Source of the DNA: Copromyces sp. CBS 386.78 | Taxonomy: Eukaryota; Ascomycota; Sordariomycetes; Sordariales; Sordariaceae | Direction of reading: 5' to 3' | DNA length: 64,000 bases | Assembly (NCBI GenBank): GCA_030685235.1 | Contig: MU839080.1 | Span: 744,001 to 808,000, forward strand | The notes under the pieces: generated by a model | Seen by the model: the letters and a program-made list of their open reading frames with translations, nothing else | Told to the model about the DNA's origin: nothing | The model's database searches: none | Translations under genes and position numbers: made by a program | Shown: one piece after another, positions 1 through 11,451 of the stretch | Position numbering within the stretch: the stretch's first letter is position 1 | How the letters are laid out: every line of letters starts with the position of its first letter

Positions 1-859
1 GCCACACTACTTGACCATGGAGCAGGCGGCTGCTCAATCCGCTCAGACCAGCCTGATTGCTCAGCAGGCTCGGAGCAAGGTGCACCACGCGGCTACCATG
101 GTGACGAGAATGGCGGAAGCGCTTTTGCGCCACGGACTGGCCAGGTATCTTCCCACCACGGCTGTGACGGTGACACTGCCAGCCATGACGGTCCACCTGC
201 TTCATAGCCGATCTCCGGATCTTGAGCTCAGCCAGCAAGCACGCCGGGACTTTGAGGTGTGCGCGAAGCTGTTGCTCCAGCTGCGCGGCATGTACGCAGC
301 GGCCGAGTTCGCACACGGATTCTTGATGGGGGTTGAGGCTCGTCACAAGGCCACCGCTATCAGCCCTCAGGGTCCTCAGGGTCCTCAGACAGCTTCGGTA
401 AATCTTGGCCCTCAGATCCAGCTAGGACCGCAGAAGGAGCCAACGCCGCCACCTGAGACCAGCTCATCTTACCAGCCGACCAACACCGCCTTTTATCGTC
501 CTCCCCAAGCTGATGCCATGGTATCGGGTGTAGGGCATGGGCCAGGTGCGTTGGTCCTGGTGAACGTGGACAGTGGCGGCAGCACGCCGCCGCAAACTGA
601 CGTCGAGGACATGTCATCGGCAGGCTTGACCCCTCCGGTAGATAAGACCGCGTATGAGGAGATCCAAACCACCGCCATGGACTGTGACACCACCGACTCA
701 ATGGCAAACTATTTCGACGATGCCTTTGGTAGCATTCTCGACCCCGAAGCCGTGGAAGGCGACTTCATGGAAGCGTTTACCATGAGCCACGAGAACGACG
801 ACGAGTGGATGTTTGATGGACCTTGCAATAGCAACCCGGCCCCCGCGGCTGTTTGCTGA
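1..859 (+). CDS. Fungal-specific (Zn2Cys6-type) transcription factor, C-terminal part, partial at 5' end
   Basis: The reading frame is open from the first bases (frame of position 2) to a TGA at 857-859, so this is the last exon, or part of it, of a gene that starts upstream. The first about 110 residues are helical and resemble the tail of the fungal-specific transcription factor domain as in cutinase-factor (CTF1)-like regulators: a histidine/alanine stretch HHAATMVTRMAEALL, then LPAMTVHLLHSRSPD and an R/L-rich helix. The rest is Gln/Pro/Thr-rich and then acidic (NYFDDAFGSILDPEAVEGD), which fits an activation domain. The zinc cluster would lie outside the window, so the family call rests on the tail alone. 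A T/C-rich tract follows the stop directly. Confidence 0.6.
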   Translation, partial: PHYLTMEQAAAQSAQTSLIAQQARSKVHHAATMVTRMAEALLRHGLARYLPTTAVTVTLPAMTVHLLHSRSPDLELSQQARRDFEVCAKLLLQLRGMYAAAEFAHGFLMGVEARHKATAISPQGPQGPQTASVNLGPQIQLGPQKEPTPPPETSSSYQPTNTAFYRPPQADAMVSGVGHGPGALVLVNVDSGGSTPPQTDVEDMSSAGLTPPVDKTAYEEIQTTAMDCDTTDSMANYFDDAFGSILDPEAVEGDFMEAFTMSHENDDEWMFDGPCNSNPAPAAVC

Positions 860-3818
860 GGACTTTTCTTTTTTTCTTTTCTTTCTTTCTTTCCTTTTTC
901 TTTCGCATTGGATGGGGCGTCTGACCGGAGGAACGGGTAATGGCTTCCGACTTCTAGTGCTTTATTTTCTTTTGGAACATTTCTGCTCCGTTGAAGGCAA
1001 CGGGGTGATCACGATGGGCACTTGATGATATGGGGCGCTGCGTACAGAAAACCGGTACAATGGCGTTGAAAGGAGAACTGAACTTGGGGATTTGATTTGC
1101 GATTTCTGGGTATGGAAAATAATGGGACAAGGACAATGACATTGGGCATCAGTACAGGCTTTGTTGGAGGGATAGAGGGCAATGAGAGAAAGATGCCAAA
1201 ATGAGCAATCGGATACAGGTTCGACCATGATAATTCCAGAACTTGGCGAAACAGAGATAGAAATAAAAAGAGATGATATTGATCACAAAACTGGGATGCG
1301 TCCACCGAAGAACTTGAAAGGCAGGAGCAATGAAATGATGTGACGGATCCCGTCATGATGAAAGATTCTTCTCTATTGTTGGTGGTTCTTGCAACCTTCC
1401 TTTGCCAAGTTGGACGAGAGATAACCCGCGGCTGCCTTGGAGTTCTTTCCTTTTCCGCAATGAGGGCGGGTGAGGTTGGTTGGATGGGAAGGCCCAACCG
1501 TGTCCATCCCACGTCACCATCTGCAGCAAAGGTGCAGGAGCAGGCCGACCAGTAAACAAGCTGCCCCTCAACCTGTAGGTATTTTCAGTGTCCGGACGGA
1601 GCCTTACCGCAGCCTGAAACCATTGACCATTCGGGGTTTCCAACGAGGTGGAGTTGCATCATCATCCTTATGCTACCCAAGACTTTGACACGATTTCGCG
1701 CATTAGAGCCTCGCCAAGCGCCATTCGAGATTTTCAACAGCGCGGCACTGCGGCTGTGTTGGTGGTTTGTTGGCACAAGCGACGCGAAGGGAGGAGAACG
1801 AGGCACAAACGCCGGCGTGGTCGGATCGGGGATCGTATCGGCGTTGGTGGTCAGATTGCGGCCTCATCAACAGCCAGCATGTTACGGGACAGAGCCGGAA
1901 CGGCGATGCCTTGCTTTGGCGGTCCAGTCTTGCCCTGGCAAAACATGGGCTTCAGCGGGGAGTGATGACAGCAGCGTACATTTCCCCACACACCCCCGAC
2001 ATTCACAGGCCAGCCTGATCCAGGAACAGGTCGGGACTGGAGCCGTGGCCATCGTGAGTTATTCCTGATTGATGCTAGCAGCCCATTGTGATGACCGTGT
2101 CACCCCTGCTCGCTCCTGTTCTGCCCCTGTCGGACATTGGCCTGTCCCTGCTCCCCCTGTTCCGGGCGTTCTGGAGTCCCGAGGCGCCGCGCGCAAAGCT
2201 GAACGGTTTCCTTCCGCGTTGTCGACCATCGGATCCCAAGGATGATGGCGCGGGCATCCATCAGGTCCCTCATGGCGTGGCACCCGTGGAGGGCATCGCT
2301 GAGGTCGCACTGGGCAGCTCCCAGATGGAACCCAACAGCAGCCCCCCGGGAGCAATCCCTTTCTTTCACCTGTTGGGACGTTGGATGTTGGAACCGCACC
2401 CGCAACCGAGCTATCGCAGCGGCAACGGGCAGCGGGCGAGCAGCCGGCCGAGGCGGAAGACAGCCAGGACAGCACCACACGACCATCGGACAGGGTGCCA
2501 TTTGAAATGTCGGGTTCAAACAGAGTCAAGTGCACAGCACCAGAGGGCTGAAAGCGGCGAATCACACTCTTCAAATTCTCCCCATATGCCGTTCGATAAT
2601 GTCTGGAATAGCATCACTAAACCCAATCGGGCCCTAAGCGAAAGGAGACGCGGGCCTGGGAGTGGTGCGTGTGGGTCTGGGTCGGTCTTGGTTCAGGTCC
2701 CAGAAAGTCCACACTTGTTCCATCTCATTGATGGCCTATACTCTCGACCATCCGTGATCCGCCTCATCCACTTTGTTCTGACTTGCATCCAATTACTGCT
2801 CGGATTCTCGCTGAATCGAGCTGCCATTCGTTTGATTATGGTCCTGCTTAGACCTGTGCTAGAACTTCCTCCCCCCTCCTGCGCGCTGCCGCCATTCACT
2901 CGTTTTTTTTCCATTACACTAGTACGTTTCCGTTCCCCTCCACGGACCACGGCCCTTCTTTGCTGCTGCCCTCTCACGAGCCCCCTTTGCGCCTTCCAAG
3001 CCCATTCGTACAATTCGTTTGATCCAATCCCGCCGCCGGCTGTTCTGCATCGTTACGTACCTGCTGCGCACCGTCCTTACGCTACTCTCCTGGAGCCATC
3101 CACCTGATCGACCGCAGTCTCGTTCTAGCGCAGTCCCTCCTGCGTCTTCTCCTGTGTTCTCCTGCGTACCAGTTGCGTACCCCGGACCTCTGTTCCCCGC
3201 CTTTTTGCGACAAATCGAGTTGCTTGTTTGTTGTCCTACACATACCTAACAATACGATCCTTCCAGTACCTCCTCCGTAATTTCAGATTTGCGACTGGTC
3301 GGGTACAAACTACTTGTTTCTGTGCAACCACCATTGTTCACGGCCACGGAAAGAGCTACTACTACGCACCTTCCGTTGTCACCATATTCATAAGCTCAAG
3401 GTCCGGCCGTACTTGCCTGATCTTCTGGCTTTCTAATTTCTACGACTGGCGACCGGTAACCGGCGACCGCCTGCCAGCCCTTACAACTCCAATTACCTAG
3501 TACCCTTTACCCACGACATATCTCTACCACCCACCATAATCTTCATCCGATCCGATCTCCAAGCTCTGCGACCACATCAGACTGCTTCCTTCTCCTCCGA
3601 TTCGACTGCGGAAGACGGCATTGCTCCAGGCGGTGTCCGACTCCCAACGAGACACTCCCCGATCCGACCTCTTTTAGACTATGGGAGCCGACGACAGCAT
3701 CGTATCTGCGAGATCCCCAGGTTCATAAGAATAATACGAAACAGCGCCGTTATGCTGCCGTCCAGCCGGACATACAACACGCCCATGAGAACAAGACCTA
3801 CAACGAACACCGAATACC
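860..3818. other. Intergenic region and probable long 5' leader of the GAS2-domain gene
   Basis: No protein family is recognisable here. Several open frames of 60-340 codons exist (the longest is plus-strand 2088-3107), but they overlap on both strands, lack domains and have unlike composition, so I leave them out. From about 2860 to 3818 the plus strand is strongly pyrimidine-rich, as is usual for fungal core promoters and 5' UTRs. This points to a long leader for the gene starting at 3819. Short upstream ATGs occur in it (for example 3681, 3819 being the first of the long frame). A TTTC-rich microsatellite lies at about 864-905. Confidence 0.4.
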
Positions 3819-6560
3819 ATGACCAGATCCCCCTCCTCCTCTCCCAACCTCTCCCACGCCGTCGCGGTCGTCACCCCACGTAGCCGCCCCCCACGATCTT
3901 CCACCGAATCGCCTCCCCGGCAGTACCGCGAAAACGACGACCTCTTGTCCAACCTCTCCCCGCGCACCGCACTCAGTACCATACGAAACCCTACGGGGGA
4001 CTTCAGGGCATGCATGGCTTCCGCCTCCCCAACTGAGCAGGCCTTTGCCCTCCGAGCCGCCATTGCTAGCAACAAGATCCAGGAATGGCTCGATGAGCTC
4101 TCTTCGTGGCCATGGCCGTCCGGCGCTAGCTCTGCTGGCTTTCAGGTGCCCGACCCGAAGAGAAGGAAGTTTGAATCCGGATCCGACCTATCTGACAAGA
4201 AATACTGTGGTAGCCTGCCTGCTACCGAGGTTGCCCGATATGAGAAGCGCGTGGACGGGATCTACAAGGGCATGGAGGAAATTGATATCGAGGAAATCAA
4301 GAACCATGTCCTGCACAACCATATTGTCCCTCTATCAACATCCGGCTCTCCGATTATGGGCTCGAACCGATCTCCCTCAAGCTATGCCCACATGGACGAC
4401 CTTACAGCATTTCTTACGGCCACTATCTTGCAAACCCTACCGAATTTGGCTCGTCTTAGCAGGCTCCTAAACTCCTGGAGCATTCGATTGCTTGTTCTGA
4501 AGAAGGTTCCCGCCTTTTTGGACACTCTCGCTGATGGAGAGATTGCTCTTCAGTCTGGACGGAATGTAGCTGGGTTGGATTCCAATGCTCGCGCGATACC
4601 GAATAGGCCGCCCTCGCCGCTGTCATGGGCCGAGTTCAACGTGATGAAGTCGGTACTGGAGAAGAAAATCGCAAAGGCTGGCCGCGACCTAGACGTCATG
4701 CTTGATAATCTGGAAGGATGGGAATACACGCTTCCTGACGAATGGCTGGACCGAATAGAGTCACTAGAGAAGCAATTTGGCGAATGGGCTGCTGCCTGCG
4801 AGCTCAAGATCAAACAAGCAGACTTGAAAATTGCTGCGCCAACTAATAGCGATACTACCGCCAAGCTGGGCTTGAATGAGCACAAACAACAACAGACGAA
4901 TGTCGATGTCCCTCCCCTAATCAAAGTCCATGTTCCTCTGGACGGAATCGACGAGAATGACGCCGAGAAAGGAGAAAACGACTCTGGGACCTTTGTGGAC
5001 GAAACTGCAGCACCAGAAACCAGTGAAGAGCGCCTACCCGCAGAAGATCGTGTTCTGAGCGGATTTGACGGATCTGATATCGACGAAGCTCCGGCACCAG
5101 GGATGATGCCATCCCCTAGTATTGTTGCTAGTTTGAAGGGCTCAAGGCCTCATTCCTCCAGTCTGAGCTATGCGACATCCGATGGCGAATATTTCGAACT
5201 AGACCCCTTCGACTCGGACTTCGATTTCGATGATAGCCTCGAGCATGATCTTCCTGGCTTCCCCCCCTCGAGACGCGGTAGCAACTTCTCCACCACTTCG
5301 ACCATTGTGTTTGGAAATCGTGCACTCGAGCAGGAGACTCCGGATCGTTCTCGAAGGCGGAGTAAGGATCTTGACGGCAGTCTTTCTCGGGATGTTAGCC
5401 CGCCAAGCTCTCCTCCACGCTTCAGCCGGTCAAAATCAAGGCTCAGGTCACTGTCGCGCGGGTTTAACGACATGCCAACTGTAGCGGAGTTGCCAGACTA
5501 TGACGAGTCGAATTTCGGGTCATCCGCTACCAATGAGGACGGAAGCCCATCCAAGTCTAGTGCCGGAAATTCGGAAGAAAAGCTGGACCAGCTCCAGCAG
5601 CAGATTAGTGAGATTCTGGAGTCGGTGCCGGCTAAGATCCGCCTCACCTCCGAACCCTCACCGATCAATCTGAATCCTCCCGATTTCACGGCGCTAAACA
5701 GGAAGTCATCCAAACCGGAGCTGCGAAACCGGAGCCAGTCCAGCTTATCGACGAGATCTACCTTGTCCTCCCGTGCCGGGACACCCTCCTTTACGCTTGC
5801 CCCGGCGCCTTCCCGCAGTTCCCGACAGCGCCACCGCGGCAGCCATCGTGATATCAAGATTTACCACCTCACGAGAAACAACGGCGATGCCCCTATCAAG
5901 CTTTTCATCAGATGCGTTGGCGAGCATGGCGAACGGGTTATGGTACGAGTTGGCGGTGGATGGGCCGATTTGGGCGAGTATCTCAGGGTTTTCGCCAGTC
6001 ACCATCGCCGAAACGTGGTGCTAGATGGCAAGGTGGAGGTCAATCTGTCTCGTGTAACAGCCGGTGGCTCTAGCTCACCCACTCGGCCGCCATCAAGACG
6101 GTCTAACCAGGACCGACAATCCCCTCCCGATACTCCCTTGAACGTCCGCAAGACTAGAAAGCCTGCGGAGTCAAGCGAGGAGAACGCCGGAACACCCAAA
6201 GCGACTCCTAGAACGCCCTTCATCCCGGCTGGGAAAGCGACTGCCGCATCATCGCCAAGACCCTCATCAGCTGCAGCCCGCTCCCGTTCGATTTCGACTC
6301 GCTCTCGCTCAAGCTCCCGCCTCAGCCATCGCGGTGATGAAGATATTGTGCTTGGATTAGCAGGCCCGCGGACGAAGAATATCGAAATGAGCGAGGAGGA
6401 TAAGGCGTGGGTGGAGGATATGAAGGCTAAAGTGCAGAACGCCTCCAATATGAGCCGTAAAGTATCGGAACCGCCAGCTCTTGCAGATGGGAAGTTCGGC
6501 GATATGGGCAAGGTTGGCGGAACGAAACGGGTTTTTAAACGTCAGGGCGGGTTGCCTTGA
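3819..6560 (+). CDS. GAS2/GAR-domain protein (putative microtubule-binding), 913 aa
   Basis: A single uninterrupted frame of 913 codons. The N-terminal half is mostly helical (about residues 60-360), with heptad-like stretches around LGLNEHKQQQTN and LESLEKQFGEWAA. The middle is acidic and serine-rich. A GAR (GAS2-related) domain lies at about residues 680-725: IKLFIRCVGEHGERVMVRVG, followed at once by GGWADLGEYLRVFASHHRR. The GGW-x-x-L-x-x-[FY]-L core is the hallmark of the GAS2 domain, which in spectraplakins and GAS2 proteins binds microtubules. The C-terminus is a low-complexity RS/SP-rich tail with a basic end, likely disordered and phosphorylated. The start chosen is the first ATG of the frame; a later ATG at residue 66 is possible. 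Fungal members are poorly studied, so a cytoskeletal role is inferred from the domain only. Confidence 0.85.
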   Translation: MTRSPSSSPNLSHAVAVVTPRSRPPRSSTESPPRQYRENDDLLSNLSPRTALSTIRNPTGDFRACMASASPTEQAFALRAAIASNKIQEWLDELSSWPWPSGASSAGFQVPDPKRRKFESGSDLSDKKYCGSLPATEVARYEKRVDGIYKGMEEIDIEEIKNHVLHNHIVPLSTSGSPIMGSNRSPSSYAHMDDLTAFLTATILQTLPNLARLSRLLNSWSIRLLVLKKVPAFLDTLADGEIALQSGRNVAGLDSNARAIPNRPPSPLSWAEFNVMKSVLEKKIAKAGRDLDVMLDNLEGWEYTLPDEWLDRIESLEKQFGEWAAACELKIKQADLKIAAPTNSDTTAKLGLNEHKQQQTNVDVPPLIKVHVPLDGIDENDAEKGENDSGTFVDETAAPETSEERLPAEDRVLSGFDGSDIDEAPAPGMMPSPSIVASLKGSRPHSSSLSYATSDGEYFELDPFDSDFDFDDSLEHDLPGFPPSRRGSNFSTTSTIVFGNRALEQETPDRSRRRSKDLDGSLSRDVSPPSSPPRFSRSKSRLRSLSRGFNDMPTVAELPDYDESNFGSSATNEDGSPSKSSAGNSEEKLDQLQQQISEILESVPAKIRLTSEPSPINLNPPDFTALNRKSSKPELRNRSQSSLSTRSTLSSRAGTPSFTLAPAPSRSSRQRHRGSHRDIKIYHLTRNNGDAPIKLFIRCVGEHGERVMVRVGGGWADLGEYLRVFASHHRRNVVLDGKVEVNLSRVTAGGSSSPTRPPSRRSNQDRQSPPDTPLNVRKTRKPAESSEENAGTPKATPRTPFIPAGKATAASSPRPSSAAARSRSISTRSRSSSRLSHRGDEDIVLGLAGPRTKNIEMSEEDKAWVEDMKAKVQNASNMSRKVSEPPALADGKFGDMGKVGGTKRVFKRQGGLP

Positions 6561-8508
6561 TGGGATGGAATGCATGTCGGATGGCACACGGAACGGAACG
6601 GGAACGGGAAGACACGTGAGCGGCATGAATCGGACGAGGGGTTAGGTGGGTAAGGGTTGACGAATTTGATGTGAGCGGATGATCGGCGTTTCAGGGGTTC
6701 ATGGGCAGGTTTACATTCCTGCTGTCCCAGAGGGTGCTGGTGGTTTCACATGAGTTTGTCATTACCCCTGATTCTGACTTGGGTGGAGAGCGTTTGGGAC
6801 ATATGGGGCTGTGGGCATCATGTCTTCTGCCGTCCCTTCCTTTGATCTCTCCTATCCTGTCTGATCCACGCATATCCATGCTGCATTTCCTTCCCCTATC
6901 TGGCGGTTTTCTTCTTCTTTTTGTCGACCTCGTCACCTCGGTGAAGGTCGCCCCTCTCATCGTCATCATTACTTGCATTCATATAGGGATTTTCTACTTT
7001 CTTACTCTCTCTCTACTGTCAACAAATACCCCCGGAGCTCTCTTGGTCTTTTCACATCTTTGCATTCAGATATCCCCATCCCCTTTCATAATCATTATCA
7101 AATCATAAATGAAACCTTGCCATTCATACATACATATTATACATATTATTACAATACACAGACCACAAACAAAGAGAGAGCAAGAAGAATAAGAGGTGGA
7201 GACATGCACATGTCGGTTTACGACTTTCTTTGTACTACACTAGTGAAAGGAGGAAGGGATACCCAAGACAATACAATACCCGAGGAAGAAGGACGACAGA
7301 ACGCATATGCAATGGACGGACGAACGGACGGAAGGCGATTAAGGAACAGGAACTAGGACAAAGCAAGACAGGCGTCGGACAAATTTTTGTGTCTCGGTTT
7401 TAGGTCAGGTGGATGTCAGTTTTTAGTTTTGATTTTTCGGCGACAACGGACGGCGGGCGAACGAAGGAACGAACGGAGGGTGGTTGGTTGGGTTTTTGTG
7501 AGATTTTGCTATCTACATGTCTGTCTTGTTTTGTTTCTCTGTCTGTTTGAGGACAGGAAGGCAGACAAAACACAAACCAGCTCGGCGTACAAAACAGCGT
7601 TTTCGGCTGGGGTTTTTATTGCTAGCTTTTTAGATAATTATACACTTATACTACTACACTACTATCGAGTCTGACTTGAATCCGTGCTCCTGTGGCCATG
7701 CAAAGAATATCGTATCAACGGGGCTCGGCAGAGCGCAACGTCAAGAAATGATGGGACTACAAAGTTGATAAACATCTACCATGCTACAAACTCAAAAACG
7801 AGAGAACAGATGGATTTAATGGTGACCAGACGCGCAGTGATTATTGTACCATCCATGACGCAAGGTCAAGGCTGGTAGTATCAGCTAAAGTTTTCAACAC
7901 ACCCCTCCATAAAAAGGAAAGATACCTTCCTCAACGAAGCTCAGCCGTCCTTGCCCCCCGTTACCTCTTGTACACCCTCCGATCGTCAGTCTAGGGAAGG
8001 GCAACCTGCCTCCCATTGTCAGGCGCCACTGGCGCATTTTTACGCCCCCCTTCGCAAAGAGCGGGCTCCCATTCGCGCCTTCCCTCCATCTACTCACAGT
8101 CCTTCCTTGATGGCAGGCAACCTACACTCGACATCCGACACCGGACGGCGAATATCTGCCCTTGTCACACCTTGCCCAAATACACTCCCTTTCACACGCA
8201 TAAATCTGCAGGAAGAGCGATCGGCAGGGATAAACTACGAATTAGTTGGTGTGAGTTGATTGTTGTTTCTGCTGACAGACACTGGAATAGAAAAGTTTGA
8301 ATTGCTCGTGTCATCACTAGAGGTAACGCCTATCTTAGAGACCTGTTCAGATACCAAACATGTTATCTCCACAAAATCCAGTTAACGAAGCATCTGACGT
8401 TATTCAAAAGCCCAATTTGTATGTACTCCAAGACCCCAATCCATGTGTGTATCCCCATACTATCCTTGGTATAACTCATCCATCTCGACCCTAACTGAAG
8501 AGAAAACA
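6561..8508. other. Intergenic region between convergent genes
   Basis: This stretch lies between the ends of two convergent genes. It probably holds the 3' UTRs of both. I see no gene, tRNA or long repeat. Short pyrimidine tracts and GGACGAACGGACGG-like iterations occur at about 7315-7475. Confidence 0.5.
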
Positions 8509-11451
8509 TCACAACCTCCTCCCACTCTCTCTACGAGACCTCTTCCTTGCCTTCGACGATGAAGCAGAACTAGCACTCGCCAACCGATAAAGCTCAAGCC
8601 TGTTTCCAGCGCCACAATACTCGTATGGACTTCCGGTACAAGTGAAGCTGCAATCAGCCAGCGGAGCGGGAGCAGAACCGCCGCGGAGGGTGTTGCCGCA
8701 GAAGCCTAAATGTTGATATCAGTCAGTCAGGTTCACGATTTCAGACTCAGAACAAGGAGAGGAAATAAGGAAAAAGAAAGGAAGAGAAAAGGGATGGAAA
8801 GACTCACACTCCCTCCCATACTCGGCCCCAAAATACTCCCACCCACTACAAGCTTCCGCACACCCCTCGAGCGTCATCCCGTCATCAGCCCAGAACTTGC
8901 CCTCCAGCGCCCTACCGCCTTCAGTAGCTTCAGTCTGGCATCCGACAAAGACGTAATCGCCCACGGTGTTCTTTCTTCCCAGGGTAGCCGTCGGCTGTGC
9001 TGCACTACTCGTTACCGTCCCCGTCCCCGTGCCCGCAGTCGTCGAGTACAACTCCAGCCTATTCCCCGCTCCGCAATACTCCGTCGCGTCTCCGGCGCAC
9101 ATCATGTTACAGTCGCTGTCGGGCGCCTCGGAGCTGCTAGCTGCGAGGGTGTTGCCGCAGAAACATTCGCGATAGTATTCGGTGCCGAAGTAGGCGAAGC
9201 CTGTGCAGTTAGAGGCACAGGATTCGAGGGTCATGGTGTCGTAGGCGAAGGAGGCGCCGGCTAAGGCGCGCACGCCGGAGCCTTCGGTCGCGCAGCAGAG
9301 GCGGGTGTAGCCGGCTACTGTGAGTTTGCGGGCGGGGCCGGTGGCTGTGGGAGCTGAGGACGAAGTGGTGGTGGTGGTAGAGCTGGTGGTGCTGGTGGTG
9401 CTGGCGATGCCGCTTGAGCTGATAACCTTGACTACGCTGCTGGTAGATGATGGCTCAGCTGCGGACGAGCTCGGCGCAACAGTGCTGGCAACAGTGGAAG
9501 AGGCGTCGGGGTCGTTACCACCGCCACCTCCACCACTACCAGGGGTGGTGCAAGATGCGGTTCCTGAAAAGGTAGCGCAGCTGCCTGGTAGATCGCTGGC
9601 CTTGTTGAAGCTATCGGAGTTGGAGCCTGCGGTGACGCTAAGCTTGGCGGCGTAACTCAGCCCACCGGCGATGGTGTAGCTGGCAGAGTAAAAGGTGTAA
9701 GGACCGACGCAGTCGCCTTTGGTCATGGCGACGATGGTGCTGCTGAGGATGGGGACGGGGTTGCCATTGCGGACGACGCCGCGGGGGGTGAGGTAGGAGA
9801 TGCCTAGGGATGGTGCGGTGGTGATGTCGTTCCGGACCTATTGTGTTAGTCAGCGGCGGCGAGTCTTGAAGATAAGAAGGAGGAGGGGGAAGCTTACAAG
9901 TGCAGAAACGGTGAGTGCACCAGAGCTTTGGAGGAGACAGCTCTGGGGTTTTTGCAGGATTATGGCGTCTGATAAGGGGTATGAGTTTCCGTTGTTGTCG
10001 TAGGACTCGCTGGTGCCGTCGTTGAGGTTGACGGTGACTTTGAAGGACGAAATGCCTGAGGAGGCGGGGATGTTGGTTGAGATAGGGAAGAACTATTTCT
10101 CTGGTAAGTTGTCATGAGCTCGAGACCGAGTGGGAAAGGGACCATACCTCGAAAGTATCATCGAACCCGGTACCCGCTCCTTGTACGGTGGCGGTATAGG
10201 AGCACGACCCCGAAGCGCAAGCCCCGTTTCTATCCTTCCAAGTCATCTTGACATTCTTGATGGCGCCAGACGCCCGGTTCGTCGTGCGAACTCTGATGTA
10301 CCCAGTCAAGAGGAAACTGCTACCCCCTGAGTTCAGCGTTAACTGCATATCGACAGGCTTAACCGCATAAGGAGCAATAGGATCCGTCAGCGTCACCCCC
10401 GAGGGCACAGTATCAATCATCTTCTGAAGAACAGTCTTGCAGACGTCCCTGAACGTCGTCGCCGACGTCAGCCCGTTCATCGTGGCATTCCCATCAATGT
10501 TGTACACCTTGAAGTCCGAGTGTTTGTTCAGCGCAACAGCTGGCCCAACCACCAACGGGTTCTGTGTCGTTCCAGAGATGTATTCGGTAACCACCTTGTT
10601 ATCGAACGTAGCATCGGTAGTATCAAGCGGCTTCTGACCATTGGTCCCAGTACCGGCGGGAACAATCTCAGGAAACTCTTCCGTGTGGACACCGCCGAGG
10701 GTATGTCCGCAAGCCGTCACCTGGATCATCTCCTCGGTGCTGAATCCCATGCGGTCGAACTGTTGCCTAAACGTCTCCGCCGAGTTCTGGGGCTGTGGCA
10801 CGCCCGTGCTGCCACTGGATGTTGCGTCTTTCCTCCCGAGTCGAAGGGGGATGATGGGCCCCCCGCAAGATCGGACTGAGGCGTAGACGCCGGCGGCAAT
10901 CAGGTCGGCCATGGTCGATTGGGATGAGTAGTAGTTGGCGTAGAACTTGAGGGTGGTGTTGTGGCCCGGTCCGGTGTTCTCGCCGTTTGTGAGCTCGAAT
11001 TGGAGCGAGGCGTCGAGGCCGCCAGTGCCGAAGACGCGGTTGTGGGTGGCCATGTCGCTGGGGAAGTTAGCATTTTGCGTGGATCACACACGTGAATTGA
11101 GATTGAACAAAGCGTTCAAAGTCTCATAATCTCCATGGGGTTTCTTTCAACCTTGTTCCTTCCACATAATCCGCCTTTTCACTTGTTGTCTCCCCTTCTC
11201 ACTGAATATCAGGAAAATAACACATACTGGAATCCCACGCGCAACCACTCCGAGGCCGTCACCCTCCCAGGTCCAGCAGCCTCATTGTTGCAAGGCGTAA
11301 TGATATCGTTAAAGAGCCTTCCCTTAAACCCTTGAAGTTGGTACACTATCTCCTCCATCTCGTCCGTGGCGGCGGGCCATGTTGGGTCGGCTCCAGTCCT
11401 GGCCGCCAGCGAGAGCAGGCCGGCCAGGGCGGGATATGATGAGTATCTCAT
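8509..11451 (-). CDS. Secreted haem peroxidase with two C-terminal WSC domains, 851 aa, five exons
   Basis: Exons (minus strand): 11451-11228, 11057-10148, 10092-9898, 9837-8808, 8705-8509; all four introns are GT-AG and the joined frame is 852 codons with stop. The N-terminus is a likely signal peptide (MRYSSYPALAGLLSLAAR). The protein belongs to the plant/fungal peroxidase superfamily: the distal site is EWLRVGFHD with Arg71 and His75, and the proximal site is VTACGHTLGGVH with His near residue 193. The distal His codon is formed across intron 1 (CA|C). A beta-rich region (about 300-550) and a Ser/Thr linker follow, then two Cys-rich WSC domains at about 615-710 and 725-820, each with a RECFCGNTL core and ending YCGAGNRLELY. 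WSC domains bind glycans, so a wall- or polysaccharide-associated oxidase is likely. The basic tail KARKRSRRESGRRL is unusual. The substrate is unknown. Confidence 0.88.

Noticed and set aside
2088..3107. Plus-strand open frame of 339 codons upstream of the GAS2-domain gene
   Set aside because: Pro/Ser/Arg-rich with no domain, crossed by frames on the other strand, and its second half is the pyrimidine-rich leader region; it looks like chance openness.
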